DNA from: Salarias fasciatus | Lineage: Eukaryota; Chordata; Actinopteri; Blenniiformes; Blenniidae | DNA: 64,000 nucleotides | Reading direction: 5' to 3' | NCBI RefSeq assembly: GCF_902148845.1 | Contig: NC_043765.1 | Span: forward strand, 4,142,937 to 4,206,936 | In this document: positions 50,301 through 63,660 of the stretch, one piece after another | How the letters are laid out: every line of letters starts with the position of its first letter | How positions within the stretch are numbered: the stretch's first letter is position 1 | Notes under the pieces: model-generated | Databases searched by the model: none | Seen by the model: the letters and a program-made list of their open reading frames with translations, nothing else | Told to the model about the DNA's origin: nothing | Program-made: the position numbers and the translations under genes

Positions 50301-53300
50301 GCCCAAAGGCACTTGGACAAATGTACACCTGAAGATTGGAAGATGAGCCACAGCTGCCCCTTTTTTGTGACAAACAGAAATCTTATTTTTTTTTTCTTTT
50401 GTACATAATTAAAAAAAAAAAAAAAATCAGTTTTTGACGTTTCAACTTAGAAATGGTTAAAAATGTTTGATTTTGATCAGTATCACTCCACTTTGGGAGA
50501 GATTTATAAATATAATATAAAACTGGAATGCAATGCTGTAAATTCCTGCTCATTTGAAAGTTAAAGTTTTCCAATGACACAAATTTTGTCCTTTTAAACG
50601 GTAGACAACTGAATTCAAAAAATGTTTTAACTGTGACAAAAAAAAAACTGTGTTTTGCTCTTTGGTGTTTGCACATAAAACCAGTAAATGTGAATGTGAC
50701 TCTTTCAGGTGGTGCTGGTTGCCTCTGGGCTGTGTTCTGGTTTATTCTGGTCTCGGATGATCCTCGTAAGCATCGTCGAATCAGCAAAGAGGAGAGAGAC
50801 TACATCATAAAGTCACTGGGACCACAGGTACGCGTCAAACATCAACGGGAATTTTAAAGACTTTGACATTCGTCCGTGTTTCTCCCCATCCTACATTTTT
50901 AAAAGTTTGATTTGTCGATGTGGAAAAATCCAAAGATCTGAAGGTCAGAGGGATGCAGTTTTTCAATTTTCACAAAGACATGATAAAAAGTCAATAAGTG
51001 GAAGGTAATTTTATTAGAACACACTTTACTATTCCTTAGAATACGTATGGCAGTTGAACATGATGTAGAAAAACACTTCTGTGACAGTTTGAGAGCGTTT
51101 TACAGGACAGAAAAACAACTTGTAATCATGCATCCGATCTCTATACATAGTGAAACTTTTAATGATATTGTCCTGTTAAGGCTCAGTTTTTGATTTTTTT
51201 GGAAAGGCTTTATTTGCTAAACAACTTAATTGATCGTTCAGAATTGTGATTATCAGAGAACTCATCATTTCCTTCATGGCACTTCCTTTTTTCATTCCAT
51301 AGATAGATAGATATATAGATAGATATTCGTTGTTACTTGGCTCAATGCATCCAAAGAGCAGCTTTTTGATTTTGATGCTTCATCTGTTTAGTGTTCAGCT
51401 GCTGAACCGGGACCGTTTCTCTGCAGTCTCCCTTTGTGTTTCCCAGTTACTTTCATTCAAATCAGTAAATGTCCTGAATAATCTGTGCTGCTGCTTCAGG
51501 GCACAGGTCACGGCTGGTCCCTGCCGCTGCTGTCCATGCTGCTGTCTGTCCCTCTGTGGGCCATCATCATCACACAGATGTGCTCCAACTGGGCGTACTA
51601 CACGCTGCTCACCTCCCTGCCCACATACATGGACAACATCCTGCACTTTGACCTGAAGTCGGTGAGCAATCGATGCTGAGGCTACATGCTAACTCTTTTT
51701 TTGTTTTGTTTTTTGGAGATGGTCCTTTCATTATTACAATTTCCCAGATATTCATGTGCTTGCAGCTTTTTGTGTATTTGTTGTGTAAAATTGAAATATT
51801 TACAATGTTCACATTGTTTTGTTGCATTGAATTGATTTTATTTATGAATGAATGAAAGAAAAAGGAAAAGGCTTTTCTGGTTCAAACCTGCTCCTGTGTT
51901 CTGTGCGCAGTTTGCATGTCCGCATGGCTTTTCTCAGTGTTTCCTCCACAATCTAGACGCACAGCTGCTGAGGTAAATTGTGCATATCGAATTCCCTCCC
52001 TGCTATCTCCCTGTCTTCGTCTTGCTGTCAGAACGGGTTCCTGTCCGCTCTGCCGTACCTGGGCGCCTGGCTGTTCTCCATCGCGTCGGGCGTCGTGGCC
52101 GACAGTCTCATCGAGAGGAAGTTCCTCAGCGTCACTGTAGTCCGCAAACTCTTCACAGTCACCGGTAAAGGACATTTTTCTTTTTGTTTTCTTTTGTACG
52201 TATTTTTTTTTTGTAAATGGGATATGTACATGTGTCAATGAAAGCATGATAGGTTTTACACTTTTATGATCACTCTGGGAAATTAAAACATCCTGAAATC
52301 ATTTTTATTAGTGAAAAAAACTGACTATGGCTAATTCCTGCAAATATACAATGTACAACTTTCTCTTGTAGTAGTCTCACATTTAGTTTTTTTTGTTTAT
52401 CTTCCACCTTTCCTGCAGGTCTGCTGCTGCCTGCCGCCTTTCTGGTAGCTGTGAGTTGTGCCGGCTGCAATCACATCCTCACCGTCACCTTCCTCACGCT
52501 CTCCACCACTTCAGGAGGGATGAGTGCCTCGGGAGTCTTCATCAATCAGATAGACATCGCTCCTCGGTGGGTGCCGATAAGTTCAGTAAATGATACTTCA
52601 CTCCACAGATCTCACACTGAAACTAAAGTGTTAGTAGAGATCTGATAAACACTTGGCATAAAACGTTTGACTGCTTTTGGTAAATATAATGGTGCAAAGC
52701 TTAAATCACACAAAAAGATTAGCTTTTTGATCTTTCCTTTTTCTCCGGGAAGATATGCAGGGTTCCTGCTGGGCATTACCAACACTTTTGGGACCATTCC
52801 AGGCGTCGTGGCTCCGATCGCCACCGGGTACTTTACCAAAGATGTGAGTCAAACTGCCAGCCACACACAGTGCTAAACCTTACTGACATAAACCACATGC
52901 TTCAGTCAAGTTTGATTTATTGACTTTGATCTAAACCTTTTTCATAAAATCCAAACCCAGGATTACTTTAAAACTCTTACAACATGCACACACACAGCTA
53001 AGACGATGTGAAAGCTCATTTGAAATTTAAGAAAAAAGCTGTTGCATCCTTACATCATGCTATTCTTTTATGCTCCCAATCTGAATATCAGTTAGATATT
53101 TGGATGCTGACAAGCTTCACGCGTTTATGTCTACTCATCAACTGGTGAAGTGGTAGATGGTGATAGACAGACGCAGTTAATTCCTTGCTGACACGGCCTC
53201 TTCTCTGTGTTGCCAGCACACCCTGGCGGGCTGGAAGAAGGTCTTCTGGGTCGCTGCTGGGATCAACGCGGGCGGAGCACTCTTCTACACAATATTCGGC

Positions 53301-53396
53301 AGCGGCGAGGTCCAACCATGGGCTGCCACAGAGGAAGAGAGAGCAGAAACAGACAGGACGAGGAGCAGGTCTATCCCACAAGAAATCAGAACATAA
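47388..53396 (+). CDS. slc17a5: Sialin-type SLC17 anion transporter
   Basis: A major-facilitator organic-anion transporter; sialin exports sialic acid with H+ from lysosomes. Exons 47388-47472, 48161-48378, 49232-49465, 50041-50215, 50709-50827, 51500-51661, 52032-52164, 52419-52566, 52753-52843, 53217-53396 join in frame to 514 residues (human sialin 495). The N-terminal DSEPLI is an acidic dileucine sorting motif in the place of human [26 protein letters not shown] with [50 protein letters not shown] and [17 protein letters not shown] match the family. Glutamates equivalent to human E171 and E175 are present, but human His183 is Met (50062-50064). It may be slc17a5 or a fish sialin-like paralogue. 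Start: the ATG at 47388 gives the sorting motif at residues 20-25. Confidence 0.85.
48925..49035 (-). repeat. SINE body remnant in sialin-like gene intron 2
   Basis: 'acagatcaccagtccatttc' followed by 'agggagaacatgcaaactcc' is the reverse complement of the recurrent SINE body. Confidence 0.6.
50250..50345 (+). repeat. SINE-like fragment in sialin-like gene intron 4
   Basis: 'gcagtttggggctcagtgtt' then 'ttgcccaaaggcacttggac' resembles the 'gggttcagtgtcttgctcaa' segment found in fish tRNA-derived repeats. Ends unclear. Confidence 0.35.
51300..51327. repeat. GATA microsatellite
   Basis: A short, interrupted TAGA/GATA array in the intron before the exon at 51500. Confidence 0.85.
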
Positions 53397-54332
53397 ATAC
53401 AGCGGTACATAGGACAATACAGCGTTACATAGGACAGGCAATATGAATGAACAATAGGTTTGAACAACACAGGCATGGAGGAATGTTTATTAACTTAATT
53501 TCAGGGAATTCAGCCTCTGTAAATCAATGTGTTTGTCACAGGCAAACATGCAGTTTTCAGACAACAGGAGCCAAGAACAGCACTTTGACATCACTGTACC
53601 TGGACTATTGATTATTGTTTTCTAACGAAAACTCAGCAATATTTTTATCTTTGATTCTAAATACTTAAGACAAACTATCTCCATGAGCAGCATTTTTTTT
53701 CTACTTGTAATGATAAGTGTGAAAAGACGTGCAATTATAAAGACCAAACATTTTCATATAAAACTGAGGACTAGTTTATCATCTCGTTCACATCAAAACC
53801 AGCAATATTAATACTTGTCACTTTCTATGATAGTTTGAGCAAAGCGGTATCTACTTCTTTTTTTAATGTGTGTCTCTATAGTCACCACTGTACTTACTTT
53901 TTATGATGTGTCAGTGGTCCACTCCTTTAAACTTAAATTCCTGTGTTTTTTTTATAGCAAGGAATTTAAAACTAACATTTTAGAGTCTCGTTTTATGCAT
54001 GTAAACAACTGTTAGCATGCTGCTGCTGTTTTTTGAGTTGTTTCTGTTGTTTGAAAGACTCAAACTTAACATTTCAGCCTTAAAACACTGTGTAATGACA
54101 GTGCACGCAACAAAAATGTTACTTTCTCATATGTTCTGCCTCACATTTGGTGCTGCACTCACTTTTTTTTTTACAGTAGTTTTTTTTTGTTTGTTTTTTT
54201 ATAGAGTTGTTACATGATCAGGATTCACACTGCCTTTAAAAATAAGGAAATATATTTGCTGTTGTTAAAAAGAATGGGTGACATTTGTAGTGTTTTGTAC
54301 TTGTTTGGCACCAAAAGTGAGACCAAAATAAA
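53397..54332 (+). terminator. 3' UTR and poly(A) signal of the sialin-like gene
   Basis: No open frame of note. The AATAAA at 54327-54332 is the first clear signal after the stop, predicting a 3' UTR of about 0.95 kb; a second cluster of AATAAA is at about 55687-55700. Confidence 0.5.
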
Positions 54333-54770
54333 TCTAAGTTGTTTATTTTTTTTGAATGTTTAGTTTCTTTCAACATTTTATTGCAAGCGAGTGCATGGTG
54401 TGTTTGTTTTTTTAATGTTTTAAAGCTTCTGTAGATAGAGCCACTTTACACAGCAGGAGTGGTCTTCGGCTATTGTTTTTCACAGCGACATGTTTCCTGA
54501 CCACTTCTGCAGACTGTCCCGTTGGACCAAGAGCAGCACTTTTTACCATCAAAAATCTAACAAAGGCCTTACATCTAATACCGGTGCTGAAAACATTTTC
54601 TAGCTATGGGCACCCCCAGTTCAGGGGTGTCAGACGTTTTTGTTTAGAGCCTATTTACAAGACAACCTGTTAAAACAGCTTAAATGACTTCTTCAGATTT
54701 TCTCTTAGGTTTGAAGAAGTACAAATACACAATAAAAATGTTGACATTTGAGTGAACAATTAATTATAAA

Positions 54771-54920
54771 GGGCGGCTGTGGTTCAGTGGGGAGACTGGT
54801 CGTCCCTCCATCAGGAGGTTGTGAGTTTGATTCCCGTCTCCCCCTGTCTGCATGTCGAAGGGTCCTGAACCCTAAATTGCCCTCAGTGTTGTATGTCGCT
54901 TTGGACAAAAGCGTCTTGTA
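54771..54920 (+). repeat. tRNA-derived SINE, second family
   Basis: It starts 'gggcggctgtggttcagtgg' (A-box-like), has a B-box-like 'gtgagtttgattcccgtctc', then 'gtctgcatgtcgaagggtcc', 'aaccctaaattgccctcagt' and ends near 'ctttggacaaaagcgtcttg'. This is a distinct, shorter family than the SINE recurring elsewhere. It cannot fold as a working tRNA because the region after the B box is not an acceptor stem. Confidence 0.75.
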
Positions 54921-55113
54921 GTATAAAACCATAACGATTTAAAAGTTTTAAATTAAAGTAAGTGTAATTTCGACAGTATGCAATTTTGACAGTGCCTCCT
55001 GATGCAAAGTCATCCTCACAGTGACTTGAATAAGATAATAATGGGGTAGCTTTAGCTTTACTGCTGCTCACTCAATGTTCTTGTCATAATTGTTGCTACT
55101 ATGCTGCAATAGA

Positions 55114-55132
55114 CCCCCCCCCCCCCCCCCCC
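55114..55132. repeat. C19 homopolymer
   Basis: A run of 19 C in AT-rich intergenic DNA. Confidence 0.95.
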
Positions 55133-55619
55133 TGCAGGCCAGTATTAACTTCAGAGCTGTATGTTTGATCCCCTGGTTCTAGCACAGGGGTTTTTACATG
55201 TGTTAAAGAGCACCTTCCACTTTCAGCAGCTCAACATTAACACTCCAGTTACTCTGCATAAATTATGGATGTTGATTCACTATTCAATCCAACATCATAA
55301 TCTTGTTATAAACTTCTTCTATATTCTCATTTGTATTAAATGTCTCTTCATCTCTGTCAACTTGTATCATTCTATCTCAGTATGCTGTGATTGTAAATAT
55401 ATGATGTCTTTAAAAGGATACAATAATTTATATATCTTTTTAAGTTTTGTGTGCAATTTTGTTTTAAGAATGCAATGTTTTATTTGGAAAATATTGCGTG
55501 AGGTGTATGTGAAATAACTTGTTTATCCACTATCAAACTCAGTGAAATATCTTAAAAGTATTTCCATAGTGCAAATTGCAAATTGTTCTGCTACATTTTT
55601 TTTTCTTTTTTTTTTTTTT

Positions 55620-55635
55620 GGGGGGGGGGGGGGGG
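55620..55635. repeat. G16 homopolymer after a T-run
   Basis: A T-rich run with one C (about 55596-55619) passes directly into 16 G. Confidence 0.95.
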
Positions 55636-56703
55636 TGTTGGGGTTCTCGCAAATCTTTGTATTACGTTTTTATGCAGTATTCTGCACTGGAAAAAAATAA
55701 ATAAAAACATTTGCACCTCCTTGTAAAATAGTCTGTTTTTTAACTGATCATTTGAAAGTGCCTACAGGCCAGCATCCCCTTATGATATCATTGTTAAACA
55801 AATCATGCTAGAGAGTAAAAGCTGTGATTAGTTTATGCAATGTGTAAGTTGGATGTATGCAGCATACAATGTGCTGCATATAGTTATTATTTCTTTTTTA
55901 CTGAGAAATCACTGAAGTATAGCTTTTTTTGCAAAAGGACCAGGCCATATCAATTCATACCTTCACTTATGTAGGCCATAGGCCAAAGCATGTTTGCGCT
56001 CATTCACACGTTAGGCATTTCCTAAAGCCACAAATGAACCTTGAGGGTATGTTTTTGAAGTAGGGGAGAAAAGAAATTCAAATGCAAATCATGCACAGGA
56101 ATGCCCCCAAACACAGACACAGTAGCCTTTGTGGAGCCAGATTGCTCACCGCTACACCAGCATCTATACCACTGCTGAGCAGCTGCATTACAACAAAGAG
56201 TAGTTTATCTACCTGTGGATTGGTTTTCCTGCCTTTGTACTTTGTAAATAAATGGTGTTTAATCTCAGTGTATCTGACCTGTTGCTCAATATGGCCACTA
56301 GATGGGACAAGAACATAGTTTAACACAGAATTGATCTATGAGTTTTCTGAGTGGAAAAATTAATAAAAGACGAACTAAAACTATTAATGGAGTCAATTGA
56401 AATTAATCTAAGCTGATTTTTCAAAACTTCGTAATGTGGATGGAAAAATGTTGATGAAGATTGTTTAAATACATGATCACAACCATCACAGACGTTTCAA
56501 GAAGCAATATCCTCACGTTTAGTCAAGATAGGGAAGATATTTTTGTAAAAAAAAAAAAAAAAAGTTCACAAGAACTTTAGAAAATAGACGTTTGAATACG
56601 ATTAGATGTTTTCTGTTAAACAGGTATGTTGTTAATACGTAGGACTGTTTGTTCTGAGGGCGGAACCCTTCTTACACGACAGAGTTGGAACTTGCATCAG
56701 ACT

Positions 56704-56975
56704 TTCCGGTGTCGTGCCAAAAAGTGATTCCCTGCCATAAAGTGATTTCCGGTCCACGGGCAGCTGAAAAGCGCAGCTCCTGTGGCTCTGCAGCAGTCTT
56801 AATCGGGCTCAAACAAGTTTGTTTCTGATCATCCAATGATGTTTATTTGTGTTTGCGTTTGATAGCCTCCTGTACGTCCAGTTGCCTTATATCGCTGTTA
56901 AATACCGGTAAGCTAGTTGACGATTTTAACCTGGCTTGTTGTTATGCTAATAAAGATGTGTACGGAGCTGACTCG

Positions 56976-57006
<31 letters not shown>

Positions 57007-57710
57007 GCACCAAAATTGCTAGATTGCTCAACAGAGTAATTTCATCCCAAGCAGTGCGTCGTACGGAAATCACTTTCTGGCAGAAATCAAGTTTTGGCTG
57101 ATTCCAGTCCACGGAATCAGTTTTTAGCAAGCAAAATAAGCTGATTTTGACATTGTAATGTGCCTTTACTCATTTTTTAAGTAGTATAAAGTATTGGTTT
57201 TACTCAAATGTTGTAAATGTGACTCTGCTGTGTTATATTAAATCATTTTTAGGCAAAATATCAATCCATATACAATACCGGAGGCATGAATCAGCTTTGG
57301 CAAGCAAAATAAGCTGATTTTGACATTGTAATGTCCCTTTTCTTAAATTTCAAATCGTACAACGCACTGCTTGGGATGAAATTACTCTGTCGAGCAATCT
57401 AGCAATTTTGGTGCAAAAAAACAAAAGAAAAGAAAACGTGTCACCTCCGTGACATATCTTTATTAGCATAACAACAAGCCCGGTTAAAATCGTCAACTAG
57501 CTTACTGGTATTTAACAGCGACATAAGGCAACTGGACGTACAGGAGGCTGTCAAACGCAAACACAAATAAACATCATTGGATGATCAGAAACAAACTTGT
57601 TTGAGCCTGATTAAGACTGCTGCAGAGCCACAGGAGCTGCGCTTTTCAGCTGCCCGCGGACCGGAAATCACTTTATGGCAGGGAATCACTTTTTGGCACG
57701 ACACCGGGAA
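56704..57710. repeat. 1-kb imperfect palindrome (foldback-like element)
   Basis: The left arm, about 56704-57065, is the inverted copy of the right arm, about 57356-57710, with high identity over some 355 bases. Left outer end 'ggtgtcgtgccaaaaagtga' pairs with right 'tcactttttggcacgacacc'. Middle blocks such as 'catccaatgatgtttatttg' and 'gtgtttgcgtttga' and inner blocks such as 'aatttcatcccaagcagtgc' also pair. The main differences are a longer T-run and small indels. The 290-base spacer holds a 53-bp direct repeat (57114-57166 and 57288-57340). There is no coding capacity and no clear target-site duplication. A foldback or MITE-type transposon is the likely origin. Confidence 0.85.
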
Positions 57711-59530
57711 TGACCCGGACGTTCATTTGTGACGGAGCATGTGACGAAGCCGGCCGGTGCGGTGTAACACTTATTATCGCCCCCCATGACGTCCTCAGTC
57801 ATGGTTTTTCTTTTGTTTATTTTAATTTCAGCTATTTTCCTTTTCCCATTAAACGTTCACATTACAACAGATACATATTTCCGTGACGATTTTAAGATTA
57901 TTCTTTTTATTAAAATGAACAATTTGTACAAATGCTGTTTTAGGCATCTAACTTATGAACTTTTAGTCTCACTTGGAGCTATTTCCCCCATTAAGACTAA
58001 AAACTAGCACACTAATCCAACTTAATCCATATTTCATTAACCAGGCACTATCTTTTACTATATGGGAAATAACTGCAGTGACACGTTTAATTCCACATCC
58101 TAGCAAATTCAGTTAATTTCATTTAGGACTATTCATTTTTTCTAGTTATACTTTTGTAATATTTGTATATTATAAAATTGTATATTATTAAAACTAAGAA
58201 ATATGAATATATGAAGATAGCTTGCTCTCCATGAGCTCATTTGGATCAAAAATTACTTTTTCATGGCATTTTTCAACCAGACCTGTTAAATTCCTTTGTG
58301 TTTTTAGATATTTGATCCAGACTCATAACAAATCTGCAATGTCTGTTGAGTAAATGACATCTTCATTCAATCCATATATTCTTCTTCTTTTTATGCATTT
58401 TGCGATTTTACTTCATTACATACCCAAAAAACACCTTTAAACAGTTTGAGTACCAAAAATACATGAATCAATTTAACTATTGCAAACTTACTATTCCTTC
58501 ATGCAATACAATGTTTAACACATTTAGAGCAACACACTTCACTACACAACAGTATTAGTGTTGAATTTATGTTTATTGTCAGATACAATATTTCAGTACA
58601 GTGACACAAAGACCATGTAGTAAAAACCTGAGAGGGCTAGAAGAAATGTCCTGTAGTCACTCAACCCTGGAAGCTGTGATATACATATGATGAAAGGTCC
58701 TTCAGAATTCAGATTGTGAGAGCAACCAAATGTAGACGGTAGTCTGGGCATGATATTTGTAAGTGTAAACTGTTTCTTTATAGGTCAGGCAGTTTGTTGC
58801 AAATGTGCTTTATTCGCATCAACTGTCATTCTGATACAGATTTGCATGTGTGATGCTGACGCTGCATTTCAGGGTACTTTACCTTTAAACTGCTGGTATA
58901 CAAGTGAATACAGAACATGTGGGTTTTTTTTAAGGGTGTTGGCATAGATCACAGTCAGCCTTTTTTTTTCTTTGCACCCACACAGACAGGCAGCCGAGTT
59001 TTGTAAAACTGGCAGATAAAGATGGTCTGATGTACGACAAAGATGCAGCTGCCCACTCATCACTGGTTTTGTCTGGAAACCTTCATAGTTTGAAAGTATT
59101 ATAATGAAGATAAATGTTACACTTATAAAGAAAAATAGTAACTCTACTTCTTGCTATTCGTCTTTCCAACATTTTTATGAATGATCATATCCAAGTAAAA
59201 TATTGACTTCGTCCTTGGTATGCCACAACTTGCCCTACCAAAGATTGAGGTACCATGCAGATACGCTTTGTGGTTTTTTTAATCGTATGTTTTTATTTAT
59301 TCATTGTTTAAAATCTGAAAAGCTGTGATTCCTCAGATCACTTGCCCAATTCTGTGATTATTCAAAATGATTTCTCCTGAAAAGTTTTGATAATGATGAT
59401 TAAAATTTTCAATGAAATGACTTCATCATTTCAATCTAAAATATTTTGTGTGAGAACCGAGAAAGTTATTCTGATTTATGATCTATCTGGTTTAGACGGT
59501 GTTAAATATGCAATGCTCTATGTCTGTCTG

Positions 59531-59567
<37 letters not shown>

Positions 59568-61307
59568 TTCCCCATCACCAATGTTCAGCTCTCCTGTTGC
59601 CATGACCACCGCTCATACGGGATGACTCATCAATGACGTGCTGAATGGATTGACTGCCAGTCGGACTGTGTTGAATCACATTCCACTTCTCTCTCACTCA
59701 CACACACACACACACACACAGACACTTCCTCCCTCACACTGCAAGCTCTCCCCAAGAAGTGCCTGAAATAAGATCACAGCTGTTGTACTTTGCTCTGTTC
59801 ACTCATTGACAGGCTTTCATGAGCTAGTTTCTGGGAGCGTGAAACACAAGTACTGTATGTGCTAGTTTACTGAAATCCATCAAATGTGGCCCGTTCATTT
59901 TTATTTTCCTGAAAATAAAATAAAATGACACACACAATGACCAAATAGCTAAAGGAACAGACTTATTTTATGTTGTTGGGAAAATGTTTACTATTTTTTA
60001 CATATGGAATATATACATGCCAGACAGTCAATATTATATTTTGAAAACTTGTCTCCCAATAAGAACTCTAATAAATTTGGTCCATTTCCAAAATAACTCA
60101 TGATGTTTTTGCTCAGTATGATGACTTGTGAATTTCAAACAACTTCAGTGTTTAATGGTCTGAAAAGTAGTCACTCCACTTCATAATTTTAAGTGATGTG
60201 TTGTATTGAACTATGTTCAATGAAAAGTTACATATTATCTTTGGTACGGGCTAAAATTAAATTTCAAAATGCTGGATGAATTAACGTCATAAACAATTTG
60301 AAACACAAAGCAATTCTTCCAACAAAGCTTTGGAAAACAGCACTGTCAGTATATATGATGTTTGATTTCACAGACTCCAAAGTTGGAATCTGCCCAGTGT
60401 TGCTCTTCAGGTAGCTTTACTACCCATAGATATAAAAAGGCTACATTCAGGTATTTTGAGACTCTGGGAAAGTCCCCAATCTGTAACTATGAATTATTAC
60501 TTTACTAATTCACACACATTTAGGCTTTTCAGTGAGGTGTCTCTTAAAAAAAAAGTTTAACACAGTTTTCATTAACTTAAGACTGAGTTTGGAGCTTGTT
60601 TTGAATCTGCTATGACTTTGCAAGAAACAACTCTTTTTATTTCACTTTTCTTTGTTAAAGGCCATCTTGGTTTAGCTCCCGGAAACCATAAACACTTGTG
60701 AGCTAACATGTGAATGTGACTTCACCACATTAGCACAGATCAGTTCTTGACCTAAATTATGAGGGCAAAGGTCGTGAGATCTTGATATACGTGTTAAATG
60801 ACAGTCATAAAAGTGGGGTTGGTCCTACAGGCCTGGTTGTATCCGGCAACTAAATCTGTGTCACCCTGAGCATTGAGTCCCAGTTTTTGATGGTAGGTAA
60901 ATGTACTTTATTATATACAGTGAGACAGCTCAAGACCTTTTTATTTTAACCAAAATGTCTGTTAATGGATAACTTCACAGTCATGGTGTCATTTAAGCCT
61001 TGAGGAAAAAGAGGCCTGTTGTCTTCTTTCTGCGCACAAAATTAATTGCTATCTATAATAGCCCCAAAAAAACCACAGAAGTATCACAGTTCACAGTTTG
61101 GGTTGTTATTAAAGTTAGTAATTAATACTGCAGTAAAAAAAAAAAAAGTCTTATTTAAAGCCTTCCATTCATGGATAAGTAGCATCTCAGAAAAAGTAAA
61201 TAATTTATTGCAATGGTTGATATAGAAAACCTGCAAAACTTGACATTGATCAATCACCCTAAATCAATTAATTTCAATGGAAGGTCCCTACAAGGATAGA
61301 AATACAA

Positions 61308-61312
<5 letters not shown>

Positions 61313-61388
<76 letters not shown>
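61313..61388. repeat. TG microsatellite (38 units)
   Basis: An uninterrupted TG dinucleotide array of 76 bases in intergenic DNA. Confidence 0.98.
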
Positions 61389-61391
<3 letters not shown>

Positions 61392-62545
61392 TAAAGTAAA
61401 GGAACTGTATCCAGTCAAACAAGATCTGAGCTTAAATGCATCACAAAGCAACACATTCAAAAGCTCCACTAATCATTCCTGGTTGTCTCCCCACCTCATG
61501 GGGCCCTGCTCTACTTTTCCCTTTGGTCATAGCTCCACTTCATCCTGAGAGAAAACAGCAGCTGCCCAGTCAGAGCAGAACCTGAACTGTGAAGAAAGTC
61601 AGTTAATAAAGTGATCAATGTGTCAGTATATTGATCCTTACTGGGCAGCTTGCCAAAGTGATGGTCGAGAGGCCAGATCTAACCTCCTGACCACTTAATA
61701 GCATCCCAACAACAGGATAGGACTGTTTGTCAGATTTATGCTACCTGATGTATTGCAATATCAAAGCAACAGGATCTATTCCTGTTTTTGTATGGATTTC
61801 AAAATTGTTCAGGTCATGTTTTCAAAGTGACCACATTGTTTGGGCAAGAAATAGATCTGCATCAGGAGGAGTCAGAGTATCATTAATCAGCCGTGAATAA
61901 TCCAATCAGTAATGTTCTGCCTTGTTTTCAGCAACACTGTTAAATCAAAGAAAGGTGTGACTATTTGTCTACTATAGATGTGAATGATCGGGAGATAGTG
62001 TCTAGAAAACAGCAGGAGTTCATCTTTATGCAGTCGAGCTCCTGTTTGAATGTAAATCTCTACAGTCTTTAGATAATCTCATCAGGTAGACGAGTTATCC
62101 TGGTGTTACCGGTCGGTGGGAGGAAGGGTGGGTTATTTGGAGGGGAAGTAAGGTCATTGTTGTAGCTATTCGAATTCTAGGTACATATCCATAGGCAAAG
62201 GCATACATTATTTTCCAACTCACATTCTTCCTTTTCACTATTCAATGAATTAATGAAAAGACAGGGAATTTTACCAACAAATTATCTAATCTATGAAATA
62301 TACTTGACATGTCAAAATCAATGGCAATGTTTTTACATTGAAACTCGAATATAACACATACAATAAAAATGCATTTATTAATTCAAATTAATACACAGAG
62401 TATAACACAAAAATATAAGTTAAAATATCTATGAAACAGAATAAAAATAAATAAATTATATTGAGTGTTAATATATAGAGGGCTAAATGGTGACAAGGTT
62501 AAGCATAGAAAAGGAAATTAACAAAAACAAAACAAACACACACTC

Positions 62546-62550
<5 letters not shown>

Positions 62551-62628
<78 letters not shown>
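62551..62628. repeat. GA microsatellite (39 units)
   Basis: An uninterrupted GA dinucleotide array of 78 bases; a pure purine strand able to form triplex DNA. Confidence 0.98.
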
Positions 62629-62631
<3 letters not shown>

Positions 62632-63570
62632 ATTTACCAAGAGTTAAATTAAATATACACTTTTTTTCTTGACTTTTTAACGATTGAGCAGTATTTACAA
62701 AAAAAATATGTTTCTGGGACAGAGATTTGATTAAATCTCGTGAAAAAAAACCCGGAATAAACCCATAAATTTTATATGTAAAAAAAAGTACTAATATTGT
62801 GCATTTGTATATATTTATCCCATTGTCCGATTTCACAAATACAGTGACAGAACACTGCAGACGTTATTTGCTTGTCTCAATTTGTTTCTCATCTCAACAT
62901 ATATCAATGTAAATGCTGGAAATATTCCGTCTTCTCATTTCAGATTATGTGACCTAGTTTCACTCTGCACTGACATATTTGTTTTGATGATTTTCCTATG
63001 TACCGCATTGCTGTTTCATGGGCTAAGTTGTTGTTGCAAATTATAACTGGTTCTGGACTGATCTATCTGACAAAACAAATGTGAAATACAAAAAAAACCA
63101 AAAAAAAAAAAACAAGCAAACAACGTATCAACTACTAAAAACGAGCAGGAAAATTTGGGGAGGAAAACAACCTAGTTTTTAAATTTTAGTTGGTAAAAAT
63201 TCATATGCATCCTGCGCCATAAACTGACTTTGCACCACAACTTATTTATATACATTCAATCTGGTGTTGATTTCAAGTTTTATAACTTAGCGGAGTACAT
63301 ATCTTCAGTATTTAAAGAGCCAGAAACCGCCTGTTGTTCTTGAAGAATGAGGTTGGCGGGCTTGATTTCCATCCTGACTTAATGTTATTGTCTGTTTTGC
63401 GTCGCTTTAGTTTATTCTTCTGGCGTTGTAATCGTTCCCTCCCGGTGAGAGTTCATGCATGTTTCAGGCGCTTCCTGCCGCGGCTTGCTGACGTTTTTTG
63501 CAGGAATGTGTGTGATTTGCAGGGTCTGCACCGGGGAGGGGGACGGGAAGTCAGGCCGCCTCCCATTCAC

Positions 63571-63660
63571 TATAAAACCTCCCGGTCGGACCAAGCTCTT
63601 CCTCTTTCTGTTACCTGGCTAAGGGGCAGCAGCTTTGGCCGTGAAAACCCAGAAACACCG
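63571..63660 (+). promoter_or_regulatory. TATA promoter and untranslated first exon of a downstream gene
   Basis: TATAAAA at 63571-63577 sits in a locally GC-rich stretch (about 63460-63660). About 25-30 bases on begins a likely transcript start near 63600, and an exon end ACACCG|GTGAGT occurs at 63660/63661. No ATG opens a long frame in that exon, so it is probably 5' UTR. The gene body lies right of the window and cannot be named. Confidence 0.55.

Larger units (their letters stand above)
57711..63540. other. Gene-poor AT-rich region with microsatellites
   Basis: I see no coding exon with splice logic in this 5.8-kb stretch. It contains a TCTA array (59522-59567), a CA run (59697-59720), a long TG array (61313-61388) and a long GA array (62551-62628). 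Open frames over the arrays are repeat artefacts. Confidence 0.6.

Noticed and set aside
54771-54860. Possible tRNA gene
   Set aside because: A- and B-box-like parts exist, but no acceptor stem closes and a SINE body follows; it is a tRNA-derived repeat.
61254-61469. Histidine/threonine repeat protein
   Set aside because: Translation of a TG microsatellite.
62487-62672. Arg-Glu repeat protein
   Set aside because: Translation of a GA microsatellite.
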